Shown: piece after piece, positions 6,946 through 13,043 of the stretch
How positions within the stretch are numbered: position 1 is the stretch's first letter
Layout of the letters: each line of letters begins with the position of its first letter
Source of the DNA: Nitrospira lenta
GTDB taxonomy: Bacteria; Nitrospirota; Nitrospiria; Nitrospirales; Nitrospiraceae
Direction of reading: 5' to 3'
Length of the DNA: 23,681 bases
Assembly (NCBI GenBank): GCA_945906715.1
Contig: CAMDRK010000008.1
Coordinates: forward strand, 1-23,681
Translations under genes and position numbers: made by a program
The notes under the pieces: model-generated
Told to the model about the DNA's origin: nothing
The model's database searches: none
The model's input: the letters and a program-made list of their open reading frames with translations, nothing else

Positions 6946-9071
6946 CACGCTCTATTCGCGCCACATTCTGGACACGCATACTCGGCTGTGTTTTCCTCGC
7001 CGGTTGGCTTGCCGGCTGCAGCGCCACCCAGCTATTCAACGAGGGGATGTCGGACATCAATGCCGGGCGATTGGATGTCGGGCTGGCGAAGATGGAGGAC
7101 GCGGTGAAAAAAGATCCGGACAGTTCGTTCTTGAAGACCCAGTTGCGTATGACGCGAAAATATGTCGTCCAACGCGAGCTTCAGGAAGCGGATGCGGCCC
7201 GCGCCGCTTGGGACTTTACGGGGGCGCGCCGGCTCTATGAGCATGTGCTGGAACTGGACAAAGCCAATGCGCAAGCGTTGGCCGGCCTCGAGTCGACAAA
7301 GAATGCGGAAATGAACCAGCTCGAGATCCGGATGGCCAAGGATCTGATCGGCCACAATGAGCTCAAGGAAGCTCAGGCGCAGCTGGGGCATATCTTGAGC
7401 ACGGACCCGAGCAACATCGAAGCGAAACAAATGCTGGACCGTATTCTCTCGCAAAGCCCGCTTCCCGAGCCGGTCAAGCCGAAGCTGCGCTTGAAAGAGG
7501 ATCGAATCGCCGTGCTGCAGTTCCGCGAGTCCCCACTGGGCATGGTCTTCGAGGCGCTCTCGCGCACCAGCGGCATCAATTTCGTGCTCGATAAAGACGT
7601 GAAGAGCGAGGCCAAAACGAACATTTTCGTGAAGGATATGCTGATCGAGTCGGCGCTCGATATGGTGCTCGCCCAGCATGGGCTGGAGAGAAAACTCCTC
7701 GCCGATAACATCCTCTTAATTTATCCCGACACGCCGGACAAACGGCGGCGCTACGAAGAGCAGATGGTCAAGTCCTTCCACCTCACGAACGCAGACCCCA
7801 AGCAGGCGATGAGCCTGTTGAAGGTGATGCTGGACACCAAGTCCCTGTTCATCGACGAGCATGCGAGGCTGCTCGTGATGAGGGATACGCCGGAGGTGGT
7901 CCGCATGGCCGAGAAGCTGCTTATCTCGCTCGATCTGGAGGATTCGGAAGTCATGATGGAAGTGGAAATCGTGGAGATCACGCGCTCGAAGCTGACAGAG
8001 ATCGGGATCAAGTTCCCAAACCAGGTCACCCTCAACGCCCTCGGCCCCGTCGCGGCCGCAGGAGCTACGGCGGTCCAGACGCTCCAAAATCTCATACTCG
8101 ATCGCGCGCACACAGGTATGTCGAGTCTCGGAGCGACGATCAATCTTAAGAGGGAAGACTCCCAAGTCAATATCCTCTCCAGCCCGCGGATCAGAGCGCG
8201 GAATTACGAAAAGGCCAAGATCCACATTGGAGACCGTGTGCCGGTCTTCACAAACGCGGTGACGCCGATCATCGGCGGAACCGGCAGTGTGGTGACCGGC
8301 AGTGTGACGTACCTCGATGTCGGATTGAAGTTCGATGTGGAGCCGACGATCTATTGGGATGATGAAGTGTCCATGAAGCTGAACCTGGAAGTCAGTAGCA
8401 TTGTGAAAGAGGTCACGTCCGGGTCGAGTTTGTCCTATCAGGTCGGCACGCGGGCCGCTTCGACCGTGTTGCGATTGCGGGATGGCGAAACGCAGGTCCT
8501 GGCAGGTCTGATCAGCGACGCTGATCGTGAAACGGCTAGCAAGGTGCCGGGACTCAGTAGTTTTCCGATCCTCGGACGGCTCTTCAGCTCCGAGAAGATC
8601 GATAAGAACAAACAGGAAATTGCTCTGTCGATCACACCCCATGTCATTCGGCACGGCAGGCGCCCCAACAGTGCGTCGTCAGAAATTTTGTATGGGACAG
8701 AAAGCTCGCGAGGCATTCCCTTGACGGTCAAGATAGGTGAGAACGAGCGCAGGCCCATTGTGGAATCGAAGGGGGCTGCCGTTTCCGTCAGCCCTTCCGA
8801 GGGGCAACCTCGAATTGAACCGATTCCTGCTGCAGCCCTCGAAAGCACGAGGACAGGAGCTCGCCGTAAGACATCGGGATTGCCTGCCGCTGTGACAACA
8901 GGGCCCCCCTCTGCCGAAAATACTCCTGAGAGCCCGGCTCGAAGTGAGCCGACTTCTGCCACGGACTCCGAAGGAACGAAGAAAGATGCTGGTGATGTTC
9001 CTCTCGAAAGTCCGGCCCAAAGTGAGGCGATACCGGCTGGAGCTGCAGAGAGTGCGGGACAGATTCCATGA
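6942..9071 (+). CDS. gspD: Type II/IV secretin, lipoprotein with N-terminal TPR-like region
   Basis: This is the outer-membrane secretin through which the secretion machine opens to the outside. The 709-residue product starts with a lipoprotein signal, lipobox LAGC with Cys26, so it may target itself to the outer membrane without a separate pilotin. Residues about 30-170 are helical TPR-like repeats (EGMSDINAGRLDVGLAKMEDA and similar) rather than a standard N0 domain. Short N-domains follow (about 183-330), and the secretin core spans about 335-569 with the signature GETQVLAGLISDADRE at 514 onward and VPGLSSFPILGRLF. The last ~140 residues are a Ser/Pro/Glu-rich, probably disordered tail with a small internal repeat (ESPARSEP, later ESPAQSEA). 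It overlaps its neighbours by 4 bases on both sides. Secretin identity is certain; GspD versus PilQ/MshL type is less so. Confidence 0.92.
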   Translation: MTRSIRATFWTRILGCVFLAGWLAGCSATQLFNEGMSDINAGRLDVGLAKMEDAVKKDPDSSFLKTQLRMTRKYVVQRELQEADAARAAWDFTGARRLYEHVLELDKANAQALAGLESTKNAEMNQLEIRMAKDLIGHNELKEAQAQLGHILSTDPSNIEAKQMLDRILSQSPLPEPVKPKLRLKEDRIAVLQFRESPLGMVFEALSRTSGINFVLDKDVKSEAKTNIFVKDMLIESALDMVLAQHGLERKLLADNILLIYPDTPDKRRRYEEQMVKSFHLTNADPKQAMSLLKVMLDTKSLFIDEHARLLVMRDTPEVVRMAEKLLISLDLEDSEVMMEVEIVEITRSKLTEIGIKFPNQVTLNALGPVAAAGATAVQTLQNLILDRAHTGMSSLGATINLKREDSQVNILSSPRIRARNYEKAKIHIGDRVPVFTNAVTPIIGGTGSVVTGSVTYLDVGLKFDVEPTIYWDDEVSMKLNLEVSSIVKEVTSGSSLSYQVGTRAASTVLRLRDGETQVLAGLISDADRETASKVPGLSSFPILGRLFSSEKIDKNKQEIALSITPHVIRHGRRPNSASSEILYGTESSRGIPLTVKIGENERRPIVESKGAAVSVSPSEGQPRIEPIPAAALESTRTGARRKTSGLPAAVTTGPPSAENTPESPARSEPTSATDSEGTKKDAGDVPLESPAQSEAIPAGAAESAGQIP

Positions 9072-9553
9072 ATAGGCTGATCCGATCTCAGTGGGGCTTT
9101 ACGCTGGTGGAGATGGTCATGACGGTAGCCATCGTCGGAGTGCTGGCTTCGGCCGCCATGCCCCTTGCCAGCCTGGTCTCGCAGCGCAGCAAAGAGCAGG
9201 AACTCAGACAATCGCTGCTGCAGATCCGCGAGGCAATCGACGCCCACCGACGAGATTTCGATGCCGGGCGCATTGCCAAGGGCACGACGGACTCCGGGTA
9301 TCCCAAGTCATTGAAGGATCTTACAGATGGGGTCGTCGATCAGACGAGTCAGAAGAAGAAGCGCATTATCTACTTGCGCCGGCTCCCGCGCGATCCACTG
9401 GTTACAGATCCATCGGTGTCTGCGGCGGAGACCTGGGGGCTCAGGAGCTACGATAGCCCGCCGGAGGAACCGAGTCCCGGCAACGATGTCTTCGATGTGT
9501 ATTCTCTGAATAAGGGTGTCGGGTTGAACGGCATTCCCTATTCGAAGTGGTAG
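9068..9553 (+). CDS. GspG-like pseudopilin, second copy
   Basis: This 161-residue type IV pilin-like protein has a 10-residue leader, prepilin site G10|F11, then TLVEMVMTVAIVGVLASAA with Glu at +5 (E15). The globular part keeps GspG-like elements: a helix with SLLQIREAIDAHRRDF, a Y-P-SLKDL segment, the RRLPRDPLV strand equivalent to the LP-DPWG core of GspG, a VFDVYSLNKG segment, and a terminal YSKW. It is therefore a paralogue of GspG acting as a minor or alternative pseudopilin rather than a GspH, I, J or K homologue; this last point is inference. The start overlaps the secretin stop (ATGA), and the next gene begins 11 bases downstream. Confidence 0.85.
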   Translation: MNRLIRSQWGFTLVEMVMTVAIVGVLASAAMPLASLVSQRSKEQELRQSLLQIREAIDAHRRDFDAGRIAKGTTDSGYPKSLKDLTDGVVDQTSQKKKRIIYLRRLPRDPLVTDPSVSAAETWGLRSYDSPPEEPSPGNDVFDVYSLNKGVGLNGIPYSKW

Positions 9554-9564
9554 AGGGTGGTGCG

Positions 9565-9954
9565 ATGCGATTATGCAATAGACAGGACGCGCGGGGCTTT
9601 ACGCTCATCGAGCTGCTGGTGGTCCTGGCCATCATCTCGACGCTGCTGACCCTGGCAGTGCCCCGCTATTTCTCCAGCGTGCAACGATCGAAAGAAGTCG
9701 TCATGAAGGAGAACCTTTGGGTCATGCGAGACGCTCTGGATAAGTATTTCAGCGACCTCGGGAGGTATCCGGACCAACTCCAAGACTTAGCCACCAAGAA
9801 GTATCTCCGCGCCGTCCCGATCGATCCGCTTACGGAGACATCGACGACCTGGCGTGTGATTCCGCCTGACGATCCTGAGAAGGGAGGCGTCTACGACGTG
9901 AAAAGCGGTGCGGAGGGGACCGCCACGGGAGGAATGGCCTACAGTGAGTGGTAA
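9565..9954 (+). CDS. GspG-like pseudopilin, third copy
   Basis: This is a compact pseudopilin of 129 residues with an 11-residue leader, cleavage site G11|F12, and TLIELLVVLAIISTLLTLAVPRYF with Glu at +5 (E16). The globular domain has the GspG order of elements: RSKEVVMKENLWVMRDALDKY, RYPDQLQDL, LRAVPIDPLT, GVYDVKSG and a terminal YSEW. ATG 9565 is preferred, with a purine-rich AGAGGG stretch shortly upstream, over an in-frame GTG at 9547 that lacks a ribosome site and would overlap the previous gene. It overlaps the next gene by 11 bases. It is probably a minor or alternative subunit of the same pseudopilus. Confidence 0.85.
   Translation: MRLCNRQDARGFTLIELLVVLAIISTLLTLAVPRYFSSVQRSKEVVMKENLWVMRDALDKYFSDLGRYPDQLQDLATKKYLRAVPIDPLTETSTTWRVIPPDDPEKGGVYDVKSGAEGTATGGMAYSEW
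9927..9934 (+). promoter_or_regulatory. Ribosome binding site for the fourth pseudopilin gene
   Basis: GGGAGGAA lies 9 bases before GTG 9944 and supports that start over the in-frame GTG at 9908, which would lie deep inside the preceding gene. Confidence 0.55.
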
Positions 9955-10576
9955 TGATCCAAAGGGGCCGGCGCTACGGCGGGCGAGCGTTTGTCGGGGA
10001 CGCCAGTCGATACGATCGCAGGAGGGCTTTACCTACATCGGGGTTCTGCTTGCCATCGCGCTCATCGGGACCCAGTTGGCCCTGGCGGGAGTGGCGTGGA
10101 GCTTTGCGCAAACTCGTCAGAAAGAGCGGGAGTTGCTGTTTGTCGGCGGCCAGTTCCGAACGGCCATCAGTCAGTACTACCTCAATCCTAAGGGGCCTCA
10201 GAAGGAATACCCGCGCCGTCTTGAGGATCTGCTGAAGGATCCCCGGTACCCTGGTACCATTCGCCACTTGCGGAAAATTTATGCCGACCCGATCACCGGA
10301 AAGAAACGATGGGGACTGGTGAGGCTCCCGAACGGAGGCATTATCGGAGTCTATAGCCTCTCGGATGAGGCCCCGATCAAGACCGGCAACTTTCGACCTG
10401 CGGAGCTATCCTTCACGAATAAGCAGCGATATGCGGACTGGAAGTTCGTCCATGCGTTTGGGGCACAGGGCGTTGCTGCCCCCGTCGCCCCCGGTTCCCA
10501 GGGCGTAGCCGGTCCTCCTCCGTCCGGTATTTCGTCAGAGAGTCTGGTTTACGATGGTGAGGCAAATAAGAAATAG
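9944..10576 (+). CDS. Divergent GspG-like pseudopilin lacking Glu+5
   Basis: This 210-residue pseudopilin-like protein has a long, strongly basic leader of 28 residues, then a prepilin site G28|F29 followed by TYIGVLLAIALIG. The residue at +5 is Gly (G33) instead of the Glu kept in the three other pseudopilins. In type II systems the tip pseudopilin GspK also lacks Glu+5, so this protein may sit at the pseudopilus tip; that is inference. The body still looks GspG-like: EYPRRLEDLLKDPRYPG, LRKIYADPITGKKRWGL, IGVYSLSDEAPI and YADWKFVHAFG where its paralogues end in YS-W. It then adds a Gly/Pro/Ala-rich tail (about 172-210) with QGVAAP and QGVAGP repeats. GTG 9944 overlaps the previous stop by 11 bases. 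It is the last gene of the operon. Confidence 0.8.
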   Translation: MSGNDPKGPALRRASVCRGRQSIRSQEGFTYIGVLLAIALIGTQLALAGVAWSFAQTRQKERELLFVGGQFRTAISQYYLNPKGPQKEYPRRLEDLLKDPRYPGTIRHLRKIYADPITGKKRWGLVRLPNGGIIGVYSLSDEAPIKTGNFRPAELSFTNKQRYADWKFVHAFGAQGVAAPVAPGSQGVAGPPPSGISSESLVYDGEANKK

Positions 10577-10710
10577 CTGTGGTCTGTGTAGCGGTAACTC
10601 AATTCCAAAAGCAGAGTCTCGCTGATAGGAACGGCGCCGCCGGCGTCGATGTTCCACACAAATCTCGTATCAACCGTCTCGAACGTAGATACAGGCGGGC
10701 CGATGAAATT
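10549..10710 (-). pseudogene. Possible remnant of an outer-membrane beta-barrel gene
   Basis: On the minus strand a frame open up to ATG 10809 encodes, in its last ~55 residues, a stretch with alternating strand-like pattern (LYLNFIGPPVSTFETVDTRF, then TLLLELSYRYTDHSYF) that reads like the last strands of a small outer-membrane barrel. The residues encoded before this (10711-10809) do not look like protein, and no signal peptide is present. It overlaps the end of the pseudopilin gene by 28 bases tail to tail. I consider it a decayed fragment; coincidence is possible. Confidence 0.25.
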
Positions 10711-10758
10711 CAGATATAATCTTCGGCCTGAATTACCCGAGTCGGTACGTCCTGCGCC

Positions 10759-10788
10759 TTGACATGATTCCTCCTGCCTCAGTAAGAT
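10759..10788 (+). promoter_or_regulatory. Sigma70-type promoter upstream of pyrR
   Basis: A perfect -35 box TTGACA (10759-10764) is followed after 18 bases by TAAGAT (10783-10788), which matches 4 of 6 positions of TATAAT. The predicted start is near 10795. It is the best promoter candidate in the gap and points towards pyrR. Confidence 0.55.
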
Positions 10789-10794
10789 GCCGCA

Positions 10795-10908
10795 ACCTTT
10801 AATGCTCATCCTGCGAGGTGAGCAAGGAGTGCGCGTGAACTGTAATCCGGTCTCTGTCTGTCTGCACAGTGCAACCTTCTCGTCGGACTTCGATGGGAAG
10901 GTTTTTTT
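10795..10908 (+). ncRNA. Attenuator-like leader or small RNA ahead of pyrR
   Basis: A transcript from the promoter at 10759-10788 would run about 114 bases into a strong intrinsic terminator. Near its start TGCTCA (10803-10808) can pair with TGAGCA (10819-10824). I could not find the PyrR-binding consensus seen in Bacillus, nor any riboswitch I know. The region may be an attenuator of the pyr operon or an independent small RNA. The limits are approximate and the call is inferred from promoter plus terminator. Confidence 0.35.
10873..10908 (+). terminator. Intrinsic terminator in the pyrR leader
   Basis: A 13-bp stem (10873-10885 with 10891-10903, two G-T pairs) encloses the 5-base loop GACTT and is followed by a T-run to 10908. 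The lower stem is AACCTTC/GAAGGTT. It lies 190 bases before pyrR on the coding strand, so it would stop transcription entering the operon unless it is relieved. Confidence 0.8.
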
Positions 10909-10915
10909 ATGCGGT

Positions 10916-11054
10916 CAGGATGCTGAAAAAGACCGCCAGCGTAAGAAGAACGTTATTTGGTTTGTTTGGTCTGTCTTGTTTGTTTGGTTAAACGAAACAA
11001 ACCAAATAAACCAGATGAACCAAATCAACTAAACAAACCAGTATGAGCATCCTG
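10916..11054. mobile_element. MITE-like element, copy 1 (139 bp)
   Basis: The element is bounded by perfect 9-bp terminal inverted repeats, CAGGATGCT (10916-10924) and AGCATCCTG (11046-11054). It opens with CAGGATGCTGAAAAAG then CCGCCAGC, as does the copy at 21940. Inside, a T/G-rich arm made of TTTGGT/TGTTTGGT units (about 10954-10990) faces an A/C-rich arm of AAACCA units (about 10994-11039) around the centre TTAAACGAA, so a long imperfect hairpin can form. CCAGATGAACC (11011-11021) is shared exactly with copy 2. It has no open reading frame of interest and would depend on a transposase elsewhere, if it is mobile at all. Confidence 0.6.
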
Positions 11055-11097
11055 CTTAACGTAAAATGTCCAAATGTTATGCGGTTGAAGTGAGGGG

Positions 11098-11652
11098 ATG
11101 ATGCCGAGTAGCGATCGACAAGTTGAGCGGTTGGTGATGGATGCGGGAGACATTACGCGGGCGGTCACTCGCATTGCCCATGAAATACTCGAACGCAACA
11201 AGGGTGTAAAAGATTTGGCGCTGGTTGGGATTCGAACCGGAGGAGTGCATCTGGCCCATCGGTTGGTGAAGCGCATCCAAGAGATTGAAGCGGCAGCGGT
11301 GCCGATTGGCGACCTGGATATTACTCTCTATCGGGACGACCTCTCCTTGCGGAAGGAGCAACCGACTCTCCGTAAGACGTCGGTCCCATTCGATATTTCC
11401 GACAAGATTGTGGTGTTGGTCGACGATGTGTTGTTTACGGGTCGAACCATTCGCGCGGCGATGGATGGGTTGATCGACCTGGGGCGGCCGGCGGAAATTC
11501 AATTGGCCGTCTTAGTCGACCGGGGCCATCGGCAGTTGCCGATCAAGGCGACCTATATCGGGAAAAATATTCCGACGTCACGGGAAGAAAGTATCCAGGT
11601 GTTGTTGGAAGAAGAAGGCGAAGACGATCGAGTGGTGATTTTCAAGACGTAA
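11098..11652 (+). CDS. pyrR: PyrR, pyrimidine operon regulator / uracil phosphoribosyltransferase
   Basis: PyrR senses UMP/UTP and represses pyr genes by binding their mRNA, and it often also converts uracil plus PRPP to UMP. The 184-residue product has the phosphoribosyltransferase fold. The PRPP-binding motif is VDDVLFTGRT at residues 108-117, with the N-terminal DAGDITRAVTRIAHEI and LVGIRTGGVHLAHRL segments typical of PyrR rather than of Upp. DLSLRKEQPTLRKT is the flexible-loop region. The start is uncertain between ATG 11098 and ATG 11101, because GAGGGG (11092-11097) lies immediately upstream. pyrB follows after 13 bases. Regulation may act through the leader upstream, but no canonical PyrR-binding loop was recognised. 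Confidence 0.93.
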   Translation: MMPSSDRQVERLVMDAGDITRAVTRIAHEILERNKGVKDLALVGIRTGGVHLAHRLVKRIQEIEAAAVPIGDLDITLYRDDLSLRKEQPTLRKTSVPFDISDKIVVLVDDVLFTGRTIRAAMDGLIDLGRPAEIQLAVLVDRGHRQLPIKATYIGKNIPTSREESIQVLLEEEGEDDRVVIFKT

Positions 11653-11665
11653 AGCGGAGGATGCC

Positions 11666-12586
11666 ATGAGTCTCAAACGCAAAGATTTGCTGAGTCTGGC
11701 GCCCCTGTCGGTGGATGAGATCACGCTCATCCTTGAAACGGCGGACTCCTTCAAGGAAGTCACGGGCCGCGAGATCAAGAAAGTGCCGGCTCTTCGAGGC
11801 AAGACAGTCGTCAATCTCTTCTTCGAGCCCAGCACGAGAACACGCACCTCATTCGAATTGGCGGCAAAACGGCTGAGCGCGGATGTGATTAACTTCTCGC
11901 CGTCGTCGAGCAGCGTGGTCAAAGGGGAAACATTACTCGACACCGCGCGTAATATTGAAGCGATGCAGGCGGATATTATCGTGTTGCGTCACCCCTCGGC
12001 CGGCGCAGCCGAATCCCTGGCCCGCGGGGTGAAGTCTTCCGTGATCAACGCCGGAGACGGGTGGCATGAGCACCCGACGCAAGGCCTCTTGGATCTCTAT
12101 ACGATTCGCGAGCGTGGATTGTCGTTCGAGGGGCTGCCGGTGGCGATTGTCGGAGATGTGGCGCATAGCCGTGTGGCGCGGTCGAACATCCATGCCCTCG
12201 TGAAGCTGGGCGCGGAGGTTCGGCTGGTAGGGCCGCCGACGATGATGCCATGCGGAGTCGAGAAACTGGGCGCGCGGGTCTACTACAATCTCGACGAGGC
12301 ATTGCGCGGCGTGCAGGTCATCATGATGTTGCGGTTGCAACTTGAACGGCAGGGGATTGCGCTGTTCCCGACCATCCGCGAGTATGCGCGGCTCTATGGG
12401 TTGACGACCGAGCGGGTTGAGTTGGCGAATCCTGGTGCGATTGTCATGCATCCTGGTCCGATCAATCGTGGGGTCGAGATCGCTCCGGAGGTGGCCGATA
12501 GTTTGTCGTCGGTGATTCTTGAGCAGGTCGCGAACGGCGTGGCCGGTCGCATGGGGATTCTGTATCTCTTGTCAGGGGGTAATTGA
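11666..12586 (+). CDS. pyrB: Aspartate carbamoyltransferase catalytic subunit
   Basis: PyrB condenses carbamoyl phosphate and aspartate to carbamoyl aspartate, the committed step of pyrimidine synthesis. The 306 residues match the family length. The carbamoyl-phosphate loop STRTRTSF is at 56-63 after FFEP, HPTQGLLDLYT starts at 136, and the C-terminal MHPGPINRGVEIAPEVAD segment is complete, so the enzyme looks active. No pyrI regulatory subunit is adjacent; pyrC is two genes downstream, an arrangement also known for PyrB-PyrC complexes in other phyla. GGAGG (11656-11660) lies 5 bases before the ATG. A repeat array and the four-helix gene follow directly. Confidence 0.96.
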   Translation: MSLKRKDLLSLAPLSVDEITLILETADSFKEVTGREIKKVPALRGKTVVNLFFEPSTRTRTSFELAAKRLSADVINFSPSSSSVVKGETLLDTARNIEAMQADIIVLRHPSAGAAESLARGVKSSVINAGDGWHEHPTQGLLDLYTIRERGLSFEGLPVAIVGDVAHSRVARSNIHALVKLGAEVRLVGPPTMMPCGVEKLGARVYYNLDEALRGVQVIMMLRLQLERQGIALFPTIREYARLYGLTTERVELANPGAIVMHPGPINRGVEIAPEVADSLSSVILEQVANGVAGRMGILYLLSGGN

Positions 12587-12591
12587 GGGTA

Positions 12592-12626
12592 CAGGCTGAA
12601 GGGATTCAGGCTGAAGGGGTTCAGGG
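12592..12626. repeat. Direct repeat array on the left flank of the four-helix gene
   Basis: CAGGCTGAAGGG occurs at 12592 and again at 12607 with a 15-base period, followed by a degenerate third unit (CAGGGGGGAAGGGG). The word GGCTGAAGG reappears inverted as CCTTCAGCC at 13002-13010, on the other side of the gene, and in the hairpin at 17014-17090. Confidence 0.7.
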
Positions 12627-12641
12627 GGGAAGGGGTGAGGA

Positions 12642-13001
12642 TTGCGTGATCACACACAGCTTCGGGCGTTTGAGTTAGCTGATGAAGTTGTCATGTTGGT
12701 GTATCGGACCACCTCGGGGTTTCCAAAAGAAGAGATGTTTGGTCTGACATCTCAGATACGGAGGGCGGCAGTCTCAGTCCCTTCTAATATCGTGGAGGGG
12801 TGTGCCCGCGATAGTGAGGCAGAGTATCTCAGATTTCTTACTATCGCCTTTGGATCATTGAGGGAACTACACTATCAATTACGTTTGTCGAAGCGCTTGG
12901 GCTTTCTGGGTGACGAGGATTTCTCGTCGCTTGAACCCAAGGTCGTAGAAACCGAGAAGGTACTGAATGGTTTGATTCGTGCTCTCCGAGATCACGTATA
13001 A
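12642..13001 (+). CDS. Four-helix-bundle protein, 23S-rRNA-intervening-sequence (S23/IVP) type
   Basis: This 119-residue protein belongs to the S23/IVP family (the TIGR02436-type four-helix bundle), proteins first noticed in intervening sequences of 23S rRNA genes and related to the Avd accessory protein of diversity-generating retroelements; their function is unknown. Family landmarks are LRAFELADEVVMLVYRTT, FPKEEMFGLTSQIRRAAVSVPSNIVEG, YLRFLTIAFGSLRELHYQL, and a C-terminal LEPKVVETEKVLNGLIRAL. The frame is complete and begins with TTG, because no ATG or GTG is available; AAGGGG lies about 6 bases upstream. It separates pyrB from pyrC, is flanked by inverted repeat arrays, and is visibly less GC-rich than its neighbours, all of which suggest insertion by transfer. 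Family call is confident; role is unknown. Confidence 0.88.
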   Translation: MRDHTQLRAFELADEVVMLVYRTTSGFPKEEMFGLTSQIRRAAVSVPSNIVEGCARDSEAEYLRFLTIAFGSLRELHYQLRLSKRLGFLGDEDFSSLEPKVVETEKVLNGLIRALRDHV

Positions 13002-13040
13002 CCTTCAGCCTTAACCCCTTAACCCCTGGACCCCTGAGCC
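13002..13040. repeat. Inverted repeat array on the right flank of the four-helix gene
   Basis: CCTTCAGCC (13002-13010) is followed by TTAACCCC repeated twice and by CCCCTGGACCCCTGAG. Read on the minus strand it resembles the left flank array (CAGG, GGGGTT, GGCTGAAGG words), so the gene lies between inverted arrays. The array fills the space before pyrC and leaves no clear ribosome binding site for it. Confidence 0.6.
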
Positions 13041-13043
13041 CTT

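Larger units (their letters stand above)
10577..11097. other. Gene-free stretch between the secretion operon and pyrR
   Basis: This 521-base gap contains, in order: the possible barrel remnant on the minus strand (to 10710), a good sigma70-type promoter (10759-10788), a leader with a strong intrinsic terminator (10873-10908), a terminal-inverted-repeat element (10916-11054), and 43 AT-richer bases before pyrR. No obvious terminator for the upstream operon was found directly after 10576. Confidence 0.75.

Noticed and set aside
7716..8654. 312-codon minus-strand frame opposite the secretin
   Set aside because: It is a shadow of the secretin codons in a GC-rich gene. Its His/Arg/Asp-rich composition is typical of antisense frames.
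8438..9247. 269-codon minus-strand frame across the secretin tail and the next pseudopilin
   Set aside because: It is antisense to two supported genes with overlapping starts and has no motif of its own.
10954..11039. CRISPR-like array of short AAACCA/TTTGGT repeats
   Set aside because: Units are 6 to 9 bases, irregular and without spacers, and they form the arms of a hairpin inside the terminal-inverted-repeat element.
10795..11097. Canonical PyrR-binding loop as in Bacillus
   Set aside because: I looked for the conserved loop sequence in the leader and near the pyrR start and found no convincing match.
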